NCBI GenBank assembly: GCA_015654795.1
Contig: JAATGF010000011.1
Location: forward strand, 1-33,552
Length of the DNA: 33,552 nt
From: Bacteroidales bacterium
Lineage (GTDB): Bacteria > Bacteroidota > Bacteroidia > Bacteroidales > Prolixibacteraceae
Direction of reading: 5' to 3'
Both the position numbers and the translations under genes were made by a program. The notes below the pieces were generated by a model. It was not told the DNA's origin and did no database searches. It saw only the letters and a list, made by a program, of their open reading frames with translations. This document shows positions 1 through 7,679 of the stretch, piece by piece; the stretch's first letter is position 1; every line of letters begins with the position of its first letter.

Positions 1-117
1 CTTTGATGATTTTTATCCCCCCAACTTTTCAGTTTGATCCATAGTAAGCCGTATTTTTCGATTAAAAGGAAATTTTGTCGTATACCCTATAAGGACAGCT
101 ACGAAACTGTTTAAAAA

Positions 118-237
118 TTTCCCGTAGGGAAAATAGCCCGGTAGAAAGGTCAAAATTCATCATTGGTATTGTCCCATACGGGACAACAGATGATTATTAT
201 GCATTTGCTCTATCGACATTCGGTTCCTAACGGGACC
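118..237. repeat. Three regularly spaced short hairpins (REP-like)
   Basis: Three short inverted repeats of one design stand in a row: TTTCCC-GTA-GGGAAA at 118-132, TTGTCCC-ATAC-GGGACAA at 169-186, and GGTTCC-TAAC-GGGACC at 222-237, the last with one G.T wobble. Starts are 51 and 53 bp apart. Each has a CCC/GGG core and a 3-4 nt loop. They look like a decayed repetitive extragenic palindrome cluster; no transposase lies beside them in the window. The hairpins are seen directly, the REP-like label is inference. Confidence 0.5.
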
Positions 238-370
238 ATCAAATAAAATTTAAACAGCCTCTACGAATATAATATTTAAGATGATTTTACTGGTTTTTCA
301 TCACCCTATTTCGTCCTTTTCGCTTCTTTGTGGTGCGTCGTGTTGAGTTCGGACCTGATTAATATGACCC

Positions 371-440
371 CATACTGTCTCCACATCGTCTTCTCTCCAA
401 TCTCCTTTTCTCCTTATCACTCCATCATTTCATCTTCCCA
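371..440 (-). repeat. Pyrimidine-rich patch related to the right-end purine repeat
   Basis: Read on the minus strand this patch is A+G rich. It contains GAGAAAAGGAGAT (400-412), which occurs twice in the tandem repeat at the right end of the window (33441-33453 and 33502-33514) on the opposite strand. The adjacent GATGGAGTGATAAGG (412-426, minus) matches the right-end GATGGGGAGATAAGG at 13 of 15 positions. It appears to be a single degenerate copy of the same low-complexity family. No function is known to me. Confidence 0.45.
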
Positions 441-551
441 TATAGATTTATTTATCTGATTATATGATACTTACTATAATGTTTGTATGAGTATTGTTAT
501 TTAGACCAGATTAAAATAGCAAATTTGAATGAAAATTAATAACATTGTACT

Positions 552-1691
552 TTGATACAAAACTATAATAAAGAAATGGGATGCAGTTTATGCAATACAA
601 ATATAGATCCAGCCCGGCCGGAAATGCTTGGGACTTACGATTGGCTCAACGATATACCTGATACAGGTTACGAATCAAAGATCGTTGAAATACGGTTTAA
701 AGGAACACGTAAAGAGTTTTTCAGAAACGAAGATGGCCTTCAGTTAAAACGTGACGAGCTTGTTGTAGTTGCCTGTTCTCAGGGCCACGATGTCGGCGCT
801 GTTTCGCTAACCGGCAGACTGGCAGAGCTTCAGTTCAAACGAAAAGTAAAAAAACAGGAACGTTACGAATGGAAGAAGATTTACCGTAAAGCCACTCCTT
901 CAGATGTCATAAAGTGGGAAGAAGCCAAGGCGCGCGAAAACAAAGTGATGATACGTGCCCGTCAGATTGCTGTTGAATTAAACCTGGAGATGAAGATCGG
1001 AGATGTGGAATTCCGGGGTGATAACACCAAAGCTATCTTTTATTATATTGCTGATGAGCGGGTTGATTTCAGGGAGCTGATAAGAAGATATGCACGTGAG
1101 TTTTCAATTAAAGTTGAAATGATGCAGATTGGGGCCCGCCAGGAAGCAGGACGCATTGGAGGAATCGGCTCTTGCGGGCGAGCGCTGTGTTGCTCAACCT
1201 GGTTGACTGATTTTTCAAGTATCTCGACAAATGCGGTCATCAAGCAAGGATTGTCGCCCAACGCCGAGAAAATGACCGGGAAATGTGGAAAACTGAAATG
1301 CTGTCTCACCTACGAACTCGATCAATATCTTGAGGCGCAGGAGGATTTCCCTAATGAGTTGCTGACCATTGAAACGGACAAAGGGATCGCCCGTCATTTT
1401 AAGACCGACATTCTTCAGAAAAAAATCTCATATAAATACAATCATTCTGACGGAAGAATTTTTGTTATCGATCTGGAGGATGTCAAAAAATTCCTGAATA
1501 TGAATAAACGTGGGCAAAAGCCTTCCATCGAGGGATGTGCAGAACAAGAACCGAAGAACGAGAATATGATGAATGTCGGAAACCTGGATCAAAAACTTTT
1601 CGCAAATCCGGCTCCCCCTAAAATTCACATTAAACGTACTGGCAGGATTCTTAACAAACAGATTCAGAGAAGTCATGAACTAAAAAAATAA
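552..1691 (+). CDS. ricT: RicT-like PSP1 domain protein
   Basis: A PSP1-family protein resembling RicT (YaaT). In Bacillus the Ric complex (RicA/RicF/RicT) binds Fe-S clusters and acts with RNase Y in RNA maturation; the role in Bacteroidota is less clear, so the symbol marks family membership. The signature is the cysteine cluster: CGRALCC at residues 208-214 and KCGKLKCC at 244-251, each followed by conserved PSP1 sequence. The N-terminus has an extra CSLC pair (11-14), and the tail after about 330 is low-complexity and polar. The open frame begins at TTG 552; the ATG at 576 (MGCSLCN) is the more likely start and gives 371 residues. The product is cytoplasmic, with no signal peptide. The next gene begins 19-52 bp downstream depending on its start, suggesting cotranscription with trhO and dus. 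Confidence 0.88.
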   Translation: MIQNYNKEMGCSLCNTNIDPARPEMLGTYDWLNDIPDTGYESKIVEIRFKGTRKEFFRNEDGLQLKRDELVVVACSQGHDVGAVSLTGRLAELQFKRKVKKQERYEWKKIYRKATPSDVIKWEEAKARENKVMIRARQIAVELNLEMKIGDVEFRGDNTKAIFYYIADERVDFRELIRRYAREFSIKVEMMQIGARQEAGRIGGIGSCGRALCCSTWLTDFSSISTNAVIKQGLSPNAEKMTGKCGKLKCCLTYELDQYLEAQEDFPNELLTIETDKGIARHFKTDILQKKISYKYNHSDGRIFVIDLEDVKKFLNMNKRGQKPSIEGCAEQEPKNENMMNVGNLDQKLFANPAPPKIHIKRTGRILNKQIQRSHELKK

Positions 1692-1743
1692 AGAATCACC
1701 ATCTTCAGTTTTGAATAACAACAAAAATCATATTTCAAAAGAA

Positions 1744-2814
1744 ATGCCGCTTTACAACTCTATTGACAGCAGTATGCTAAAAGCAAAACTGATTGCTGAA
1801 CCTTTTGCCAGGAAAACAATTTCGTTGTATCGTTACTTTATCCTCCATAATCCACAAGAGTTTAGGGATCAGTTATATCTGGAATGGAATGATCTAAACT
1901 GTTTCGGAAGAATCTACATTGCCCGCGAAGGCATTAATGCACAAATGAGCGTTCCGGAATATAATTTTGAAGCCTTTTTACAATCTTTGGCAAGATATTC
2001 AATCTTCGACAATATTCCTATAAAATATGCGATTGAGGACAACGGAAAATCTTTCTACAAGCTTTCGATCAAAGTCCGACCCAAACTTGTAGCCGACGGC
2101 CTGAATGACGATGCTTTTGACGTAACGAATGTAGGTCAGCATCTTAGTGCGCAAGAGTTTCACGAACTTGTTCAAACGGGGGAGCACATTGTGGTTGATA
2201 TGCGAAATCACTATGAATCAGAAATCGGGCATTTCAAAGGTGCTGTTTGCCCCGAGGTGGATACCTTCCGTGAAGAACTTTCTGTAATTACAGAAATGCT
2301 TAAAGATCAAAAAGATCAGAAACTATTACTTTACTGTACAGGTGGAATTCGTTGCGAAAAAGCCAGCGCTTATCTGAAACATCATGGTTTTAAGGATGTT
2401 AATCAGTTGCATGGCGGCATATTGGAATATGCCCGGAATATTAAACAGCTTAACCTTGAATCCTGCTTTATTGGAAAGAATTTTGTGTTTGATGAACGGA
2501 TGGGCGAATCAGTGAACGGGGAGGTTATTTCGCATTGTCATCAGTGTGGTAAGCCCTGTGATGTACATTCGAATTGCGCGAATGAGCTGTGCCACCTGTT
2601 GTTCATACAATGCAGCGATTGTGCTCAGAAATTCGAAAAGTGCTGCTCTTCAGAATGTCGCGATCTGAAAAACAGTTCAGAAACCGAAAAACAATACGCC
2701 CGGCTTAATGGTAATTTCAAATTCGGAAACAGCAAGGTTTACCGTAAAAGCTTTCGTCTTGTGAAAATACCTAATTTTGCAGATTCAGTAGCAGGACAAA
2801 AACCGTCAGTTTAA
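1744..2814 (+). CDS. trhO: tRNA uridine(34) hydroxylase TrhO (rhodanese family)
   Basis: TrhO (YceA family) uses molecular oxygen to convert U34 of certain tRNAs to 5-hydroxyuridine, a step towards wobble modifications. The layout is typical: an N-terminal acylphosphatase-like domain (about 25-120), a rhodanese domain (about 130-235) with the active-site loop LLYCTGGIRCEKA, catalytic Cys at residue 198, and a cysteine-rich C-terminal part (about 265-310, with CxxC pairs that could hold a metal). I chose ATG 1744 (MPLYNS) over the in-frame TTG at 1711 because family members begin with this kind of sequence; the product is then 356 residues. The stop codon is separated from the dus ATG by one base, so translational coupling is likely. 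Confidence 0.9.
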   Translation: MPLYNSIDSSMLKAKLIAEPFARKTISLYRYFILHNPQEFRDQLYLEWNDLNCFGRIYIAREGINAQMSVPEYNFEAFLQSLARYSIFDNIPIKYAIEDNGKSFYKLSIKVRPKLVADGLNDDAFDVTNVGQHLSAQEFHELVQTGEHIVVDMRNHYESEIGHFKGAVCPEVDTFREELSVITEMLKDQKDQKLLLYCTGGIRCEKASAYLKHHGFKDVNQLHGGILEYARNIKQLNLESCFIGKNFVFDERMGESVNGEVISHCHQCGKPCDVHSNCANELCHLLFIQCSDCAQKFEKCCSSECRDLKNSSETEKQYARLNGNFKFGNSKVYRKSFRLVKIPNFADSVAGQKPSV

Positions 2815-2815
2815 T

Positions 2816-3808
2816 ATGCCCAATTTTTGGAATAACCTTTCAAAACCTATTTTTGCATTAGCACCTATGGAAGATGTGACCGATACATCTTTTCGCGAAA
2901 TCGTAGCGGGAATCTCTGATCCGCAGTATCTTCACGTTCTGTTTACAGAATTCACCTCGGTTGATGGTATGAACCACCCGAAAGGAAAGGTAAAAGTGGG
3001 AGAACGATTATACGTCAGTGAATCGGAGAAAAAATTGTTAAAACAGAAAAATATTAAACTTGTCGCGCAGATTTGGGGCAACAAACCAGAACTATTCCAT
3101 AAAATTGCTCACGAAATCTCGGAGGAATACGAATTTGACGGATTGGATGTTAATATGGGGTGCCCGGTAAAGAATGTGGTTAAAATTGGTTGTTGCTCCG
3201 CACTAATTGATCAACCCGGTCTTGCCAAAGAGATTATTCTTGCCACCAAAGAAGCAACACATTTGCCCGTCTCTGTAAAAACAAGGACGGGTGTAAAATT
3301 GCATAACACAGAGGCTTGGATCGCTCATTTGTTGGAAACTAAACCTGCAGCAATTATTCTTCACGGACGGACACAAAAGCAACAATCTGATGGATTGGCA
3401 GATTGGGAAGAAATTGCAAAAGGGGCGCGAATTCGTGACCAAATCAATCCTGACACATTATTTTTAGGCAATGGCGATGTATTTTCAGCGGCTCAGGGCG
3501 AAGAATTAATTACCAAATATGGTCTTGACGGGGTGATGATTGGAAGAGGTATTTTTCATAACCCCTGGTTTTTTAATTCTTTATGCCAACCGCCGTCAAA
3601 ATCAGAAAAATTACGTCAATTGCTCCTTCATACAAAGTTGTATGAACAAAATTGGGAAGGGAAGAAGAATTTCAATCAACTGAAACGTTTTTATAAGATT
3701 TACACAAGCGACTTTCTGGGAGCAGGACAATTGCGAGCAGAACTGATGGAAGCCAGAACTTACGAAGAAGTTTATGCGATTGTTAATACTGAATTGCCGT
3801 TGCTTTAA
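2816..3808 (+). CDS. tRNA-dihydrouridine synthase
   Basis: A flavin-dependent TIM-barrel enzyme that reduces specific uridines of tRNA to dihydrouridine. Family motifs appear in order: LAPMEDVTD (15-23, FMN-binding strand), VNMGCP (112-117) with catalytic Cys116, VKTRTG (154-159) with the FMN-contacting Lys155, ILHGRT (181-186), NGDV and GVMIGRG near the phosphate-binding end. Length (330) is normal. An oddity is KIGCCSAL at 123-130, with a Cys pair where many Dus proteins carry small residues such as GAG or LAG. I cannot assign DusA, B or C from sequence alone. The gene starts one base after the trhO stop and is the last of the plus-strand group. Confidence 0.92.
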   Translation: MPNFWNNLSKPIFALAPMEDVTDTSFREIVAGISDPQYLHVLFTEFTSVDGMNHPKGKVKVGERLYVSESEKKLLKQKNIKLVAQIWGNKPELFHKIAHEISEEYEFDGLDVNMGCPVKNVVKIGCCSALIDQPGLAKEIILATKEATHLPVSVKTRTGVKLHNTEAWIAHLLETKPAAIILHGRTQKQQSDGLADWEEIAKGARIRDQINPDTLFLGNGDVFSAAQGEELITKYGLDGVMIGRGIFHNPWFFNSLCQPPSKSEKLRQLLLHTKLYEQNWEGKKNFNQLKRFYKIYTSDFLGAGQLRAELMEARTYEEVYAIVNTELPLL

Positions 3809-3821
3809 GGCAACGGCAATT
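3792..3821. terminator. Strong hairpin terminator overlapping the dus stop codon
   Basis: A perfect 12-bp stem (AATTGCCGTTGC pairing with GCAACGGCAATT) closes a 6-nt TTTAAG loop, followed on the plus strand by TTGATATTT. The left arm encodes the last residues of Dus, and the TAA stop starts at the last base of the loop-proximal TTT, so the terminator is embedded in the gene end. It separates the plus-strand group from the convergent minus-strand oxidoreductase gene, whose stop lies 17 bp further on, and may serve both directions. Confidence 0.85.
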
Positions 3822-3837
3822 TTGATATTTACAAAAG

Positions 3838-5148
3838 TCAGATCTTTGGCAACATCCATGGTTCACGATAACTTGGCAACAAATACTTGTTAGCTTCTTC
3901 ATCATTCGTGAATTTTGCACCATCCCAAACCAGTTTTTTGCCCGTGCGGTAGGCAATATTACCCAGAGCAGAAAATTTAGCAATATGAGCGCCGATTTCC
4001 ACACTGGCATTTGTTTTTGGATTACGATCCTTCCTGCATTCGAGGAAATTCTTAACGTGGTTTTTCAAACCTTCGCCCGTACCTTTCACAAGCGGCACGG
4101 CCTCCATCCTCTTATTGCGGTTAATAACTTCCGGAATTACTTCCCAACCATTACGATCAACAACGAGAGTTCCGTTTTCGCCTACAAAACCTAATCCGTG
4201 ATTACGACCATAAGCACCATCATTAATTCCGATCGCGTGATCCCACATCACATTAAAACTATCGAATTCATAAATTGTCTGTAAACTATCGGGAGTTTCG
4301 CATGCATCAGTAGGATAACCATATTTACCACCACTCGCCATAATTGATTTCGGAGTGGTAACATCCATACCATACAGGGCATAATCGAGGAGATGAACAC
4401 CCCAGTCGGTCATTAAGCCACCTGCATAATCCCAGAACCAACGGAAAGTAAAATGGAAACGGTTTCTGTTAAAAGGCCGATTGGGAGAAGGCCCTAACCA
4501 CATATCATAATCAACTCCTGCCGGTACGGGTTCATCAGCCAAAAGCGGAATCGAAGGACACCAGCCCTGGTAAGAAAATACACGTACTAATCTTATTTTG
4601 CCCAATTTACCTGAACGGATAAAATCAACTGCACTTTGCCAGTGCGGATCGCTCCTTTGCCATTGCCCTACCTGAACAACTGTTTTATTTTTCTGGGCGG
4701 CTTTCACCATGATGTTACACTCTTCAATACTTCTGCCCAACGGTTTCTCGCAATAAACATCTTTTCCGGCTTCACACGCAGCTACCATCTGAAGACAATG
4801 CCAATGATCAGGCGTCCCGACAATTACAACATCAACATCTTTATTTTCAATTAATTTACGCCAATCCTTGTACAGGTTGGCAGGCTTCTTGCCGCGTATT
4901 TTTTCAACATCAGCAGCACGGCCATTGAGGACTGAATCATCAATATCGCATAATGCAATACACTCAACCTGGGGATTTTCAAGAAAAGCTTTTAAATCTT
5001 CAAAGCCCTGTCCCTTGCAACCAATAAGACCTACATTTACCTTGTCACTTGCGGCACAGGAGGCCATCGTACTTGATAGTGATGAAACAAGGCCAATCCC
5101 TGCAGCAGCTGTTCCACTACTTTTCAAAAATTCTCTTCGTGTTGTCAT
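3838..5148 (-). CDS. Tat-exported Gfo/Idh/MocA family oxidoreductase
   Basis: An NAD(P)-dependent sugar-oxidoreductase fold protein of 436 residues. The N-terminus MTTRREFLKSS is a twin-arginine signal (R4-R5), followed by a hydrophobic Ala/Gly/Ser stretch and MASC (Cys31), which could be a lipobox, so the protein is probably exported folded with its cofactor and perhaps lipid-anchored. The mature part has the Rossmann strand VGLIGCKGQG (39-48), GTPDHWH (111-117) and the Gfo/Idh signature EKP (134-136). The family includes sugar dehydrogenases and the NAD-dependent GH109 glycosidases; I cannot choose between these. It is the last gene of the minus-strand series, about 390 bp beyond the six-hairpin glycosidase, so it may be its own transcript. 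Confidence 0.85.
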   Translation of the reverse strand: MTTRREFLKSSGTAAAGIGLVSSLSSTMASCAASDKVNVGLIGCKGQGFEDLKAFLENPQVECIALCDIDDSVLNGRAADVEKIRGKKPANLYKDWRKLIENKDVDVVIVGTPDHWHCLQMVAACEAGKDVYCEKPLGRSIEECNIMVKAAQKNKTVVQVGQWQRSDPHWQSAVDFIRSGKLGKIRLVRVFSYQGWCPSIPLLADEPVPAGVDYDMWLGPSPNRPFNRNRFHFTFRWFWDYAGGLMTDWGVHLLDYALYGMDVTTPKSIMASGGKYGYPTDACETPDSLQTIYEFDSFNVMWDHAIGINDGAYGRNHGLGFVGENGTLVVDRNGWEVIPEVINRNKRMEAVPLVKGTGEGLKNHVKNFLECRKDRNPKTNASVEIGAHIAKFSALGNIAYRTGKKLVWDGAKFTNDEEANKYLLPSYREPWMLPKI

Positions 5149-5535
5149 TCGTATAAATATTTAATTACAATATCAGTTTTGGAGGAAAAATAATAGTTCC
5201 GGGTGCCTCAAAAAAATGTTCAAATGCAAATAACTACTTGCTCAACAAATAATTAAATCATTAGCCATATATGTTTAAAAACTTCTAAAAGTAACGAATA
5301 ATTCAATTCTGCATTCTTTTTGAAACAATTTTGTTCATTTAATTTAAAGCATGATTTCCAGAATTGAATGAATCATTATCTCGGAAACAACAACTATCGA
5401 AATACTATTCTGAAAATTAATTTTCAGTTCACGGCCTTTTCGTTGTAATACAATCCTTAACGGATTCTTTACTGTCCGAATACTGACTAATAGATATACC
5501 CTCAGGCTATTATTTACCAGATTCACGAATATTCT
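5149..5535. other. AT-rich intergenic gap with an 18-bp palindrome
   Basis: This lies between the six-hairpin glycosidase stop and the oxidoreductase start. It contains the perfect palindrome CTGAAAATTAATTTTCAG at 5410-5427. A 60-codon minus-strand frame at 5344-5526 has no recognisable features and I do not call it a gene. The promoter of the oxidoreductase gene is presumably here, but no exact TAnnTTTG element is visible. Confidence 0.5.
5410..5427. promoter_or_regulatory. Perfect 18-bp palindrome, possible operator
   Basis: CTGAAAATTAATTTTCAG is fully self-complementary with no spacer. It lies about 260 bp upstream of the oxidoreductase start and about 110 bp past the glycosidase stop. 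Its length and symmetry suit a dimeric regulator site, but AT-rich palindromes also occur by chance and no second copy was noticed in the window. Confidence 0.3.
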
Positions 5536-7524
5536 CTACAGAACAATCGTGTGAGTAGTTCCGTTCTTGATTAATTTAGAAAAAGTCACCGTTTTACCAC
5601 AAGTAACCATTAGACGGATTTTTTCGCCTTCGCGTTCCACAGTAATATCATATTTTTTCTGATATCCATGCACCCTTTTGAATTTCATATAATTCCATGA
5701 CTTGGGAAGCTGAGGTGTAATAGTAAAACTACTCAGGGCAACAGGTCGGATTCCAAACAGACCTTCCGTAAAAATCCTGCAGTATAATCCGCTTTCAGCC
5801 GACAGATGTCGCTGGTCTCCTTCAGGATAAGCCTCAACAGGATATGGGACATGCTCGCCCAATAATCTGCGATTTGAATAATATTGCAGAAATTTTAATC
5901 CACGGTCGATATCGCCTGCAGCAAAAACACCCCGGAGGGCATAAAGTGTCGAACGATCCCAATACGTTTTATCGCCTGACTGAGATGCAAGTCCGTCATC
6001 TGTCCAAAGTTCGGGGGAGAACAAAGCATCAATGGTAGCTCGTTTACGATCGAAAATATTAACAGTCAGCGGCATGCATATCCAGGCTCTTAGTTTATCA
6101 TTTCCCTCATAATACCGGTAAGTATCGAAACCCATAACTTTTGCGCCAAAGTATTTTTCGATATTGGCTTTTAAGGTTGCCGCCTGTGCTTTATAATCAG
6201 CAAGTTGTTTTTTATTTTTCCCGAGCGATTCGCCCAGAAAATAAGCAGAATTAAGGGCGTCGTAATACAACGAGGAGGTACACAAATTTGCTTTTCCAGC
6301 GGGAAAACGACCTTCCAATTCATCCGAATCAGAACTTACCACTCCCTTCGGATTGACTTTGCGCTTATTAAATTCCAAACACCATTCAATTAAAGGCCAA
6401 AGCTCTTCAGCTGTTTTGCGGTCACCAAGCGAAAGTGCAAAACGTGAAGCCCCGTATGCAATCATGGCTCCATCGCCCCGGTCGCCGGCACCATTCCACA
6501 TATCAGTTCCTTCGGCAACGATCGAACTGGGTATGGGTTTGTAATCAGGATTCATATAACGGGCAAAATGGCGGTAAGCGTTCAATGCCGATTCAATACC
6601 GTAATCGTATCCCAGGTATGGAAAGAATGGATTGATGTATTCCGCCTGATCATTAGCCCAGATTGCAGCATAATAGCTCAATCCTCCAGGTCCGTGCATT
6701 GGGCCTCCCTTTGTTTGGTAAATACTCTCGGCAGCACGGATTTTGGCAAAGGCAAATGCCCTGTTCAATGTTTCATCAGGCGTTTCCAAAACCAGGTTAT
6801 CACTGAATCGTGACAGCAAACTGTTGCGCTTGTTCAGTTCTATTTCAATATCAGTATTTCCGAAATCCTGCCCTTCCTTTATTCCCGAAAAACAGAGATA
6901 GAACTTTACTGTTTGCTTTGGCTGAAGCACAAACGCACCATGGTTTTTCGATTGGACCTGCAAGGTGTAACTACCTTCAGTTCCTTCATCAGGTTGGGTT
7001 CGTGTGAGAATATTTATGTCGGGAATCTCTATAGTAACCGGTTTATTTCCATTGTTGATCATCTCGTATTTTTCGCCAAAAACAGGTAGTTCTGTTGTTG
7101 GGAATAGTGTACGAACTAGCCCAAGAGTTTCATTTAGAGTGCTTTTTACTGTGATCTTTCCATCCAAAATTATCTCATGGACACTTTCCTTTTGCACCAG
7201 ACGTTTATTGATTGACAACATTTTAACCGGATCGAGGTTGAAGGAACGGGTCAGACTGGCATGGGTATTATTTGGAATGGTGCGTAGCATGGGCCAAACA
7301 ATGTCACGATTTATCCAAAATGATTTGTCTGCCTCTACTCCATACCTGATAACCGCTGAAACATATTTGCCACTCATCTCTATGTGATCGCGATGAGGGA
7401 GTTGATCAGTAACAGGCCAGGAAATTCCACCCGACTCATTAATTTTCCACCGATTTTCAGTTGCGTTAGCGCCAAAAAGGCAAATAATGTTTAAGATTAA
7501 AGTCAGTTGAATAAAATGCTTCAT
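5536..7524 (-). CDS. Secreted six-hairpin (alpha/alpha) glycosidase-like protein
   Basis: A 662-residue protein with an N-terminal signal peptide (about 1-21, ending GANA before TENRW), so periplasmic or surface-exposed. Residues about 25-240 look like a beta-sandwich domain. From about 250 to 600 come the helical-hairpin repeats of the six-hairpin glycosidase superfamily, with YYAAIWANDQAEYINPFF, GTDMWNGAGDRGDGAMIAYGA and YPEGDQRHLSAESGLYCRIF as recognisable segments, then a short beta C-terminal domain. Acidic residues in WANDQAEY, GDRGD and SDSDELEGR are candidate catalytic groups. I cannot place it in a GH family. Its neighbours suggest action on a sugar of the same glycan, perhaps one that decorates mannose chains. 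Confidence 0.7.
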   Translation of the reverse strand: MKHFIQLTLILNIICLFGANATENRWKINESGGISWPVTDQLPHRDHIEMSGKYVSAVIRYGVEADKSFWINRDIVWPMLRTIPNNTHASLTRSFNLDPVKMLSINKRLVQKESVHEIILDGKITVKSTLNETLGLVRTLFPTTELPVFGEKYEMINNGNKPVTIEIPDINILTRTQPDEGTEGSYTLQVQSKNHGAFVLQPKQTVKFYLCFSGIKEGQDFGNTDIEIELNKRNSLLSRFSDNLVLETPDETLNRAFAFAKIRAAESIYQTKGGPMHGPGGLSYYAAIWANDQAEYINPFFPYLGYDYGIESALNAYRHFARYMNPDYKPIPSSIVAEGTDMWNGAGDRGDGAMIAYGASRFALSLGDRKTAEELWPLIEWCLEFNKRKVNPKGVVSSDSDELEGRFPAGKANLCTSSLYYDALNSAYFLGESLGKNKKQLADYKAQAATLKANIEKYFGAKVMGFDTYRYYEGNDKLRAWICMPLTVNIFDRKRATIDALFSPELWTDDGLASQSGDKTYWDRSTLYALRGVFAAGDIDRGLKFLQYYSNRRLLGEHVPYPVEAYPEGDQRHLSAESGLYCRIFTEGLFGIRPVALSSFTITPQLPKSWNYMKFKRVHGYQKKYDITVEREGEKIRLMVTCGKTVTFSKLIKNGTTHTIVL

Positions 7525-7552
7525 AGAATTATTCGAATTTTGAGATTTTATT

Positions 7553-7564
7553 GGATGATCATCC
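7553..7564. promoter_or_regulatory. 12-bp palindrome just upstream of the six-hairpin glycosidase
   Basis: GGATGATCATCC is a perfect palindrome whose near edge lies 28 bp before the glycosidase start codon on the minus strand. Its position suits an operator or leader element; chance occurrence is possible. An odd palindrome, TTATGA-A-TCATAA, sits 50 bp further upstream at 7614-7626. Confidence 0.3.
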
Positions 7565-7679
7565 CGGTAAAAATAAATATTTATACCTTATAGTCAACTC
7601 TTTTAGAACTCATTTATGAATCATAAGTGTCTGATTTCTTCCTGTCGTAATGATTTAATTTATAAAATGTTAATAGATC

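Larger units (their letters stand above)
1..551. other. Intergenic region with hairpins and a pyrimidine-rich patch
   Basis: No convincing reading frame is present on either strand in this stretch before the RicT-like gene. It holds three short hairpins (118-132, 169-186, 222-237) and a pyrimidine-rich patch around 371-440, both listed separately. The remainder is AT-rich. The promoter of the plus-strand RNA-metabolism genes should lie towards the right end, but I see no exact Bacteroidota TAnnTTTG element; near-matches with the wrong internal spacing occur around 478 and 548. Confidence 0.6.

Noticed and set aside
118..237. Possible insertion sequence end or tRNA-like structure from the hairpins
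   Set aside because: No transposase frame, no target duplication and no cloverleaf pattern; only short isolated stems.
1711..1743. TTG start giving an 11-residue N-terminal extension of TrhO
   Set aside because: ATG 1744 gives the usual TrhO N-terminus; the extension is Asn/Lys-rich and leader-like.
5344..5526. 60-codon minus-strand frame in the gap after the six-hairpin glycosidase
   Set aside because: No recognisable domain, and it spans an 18-bp palindrome. Length is within chance for AT-rich sequence.
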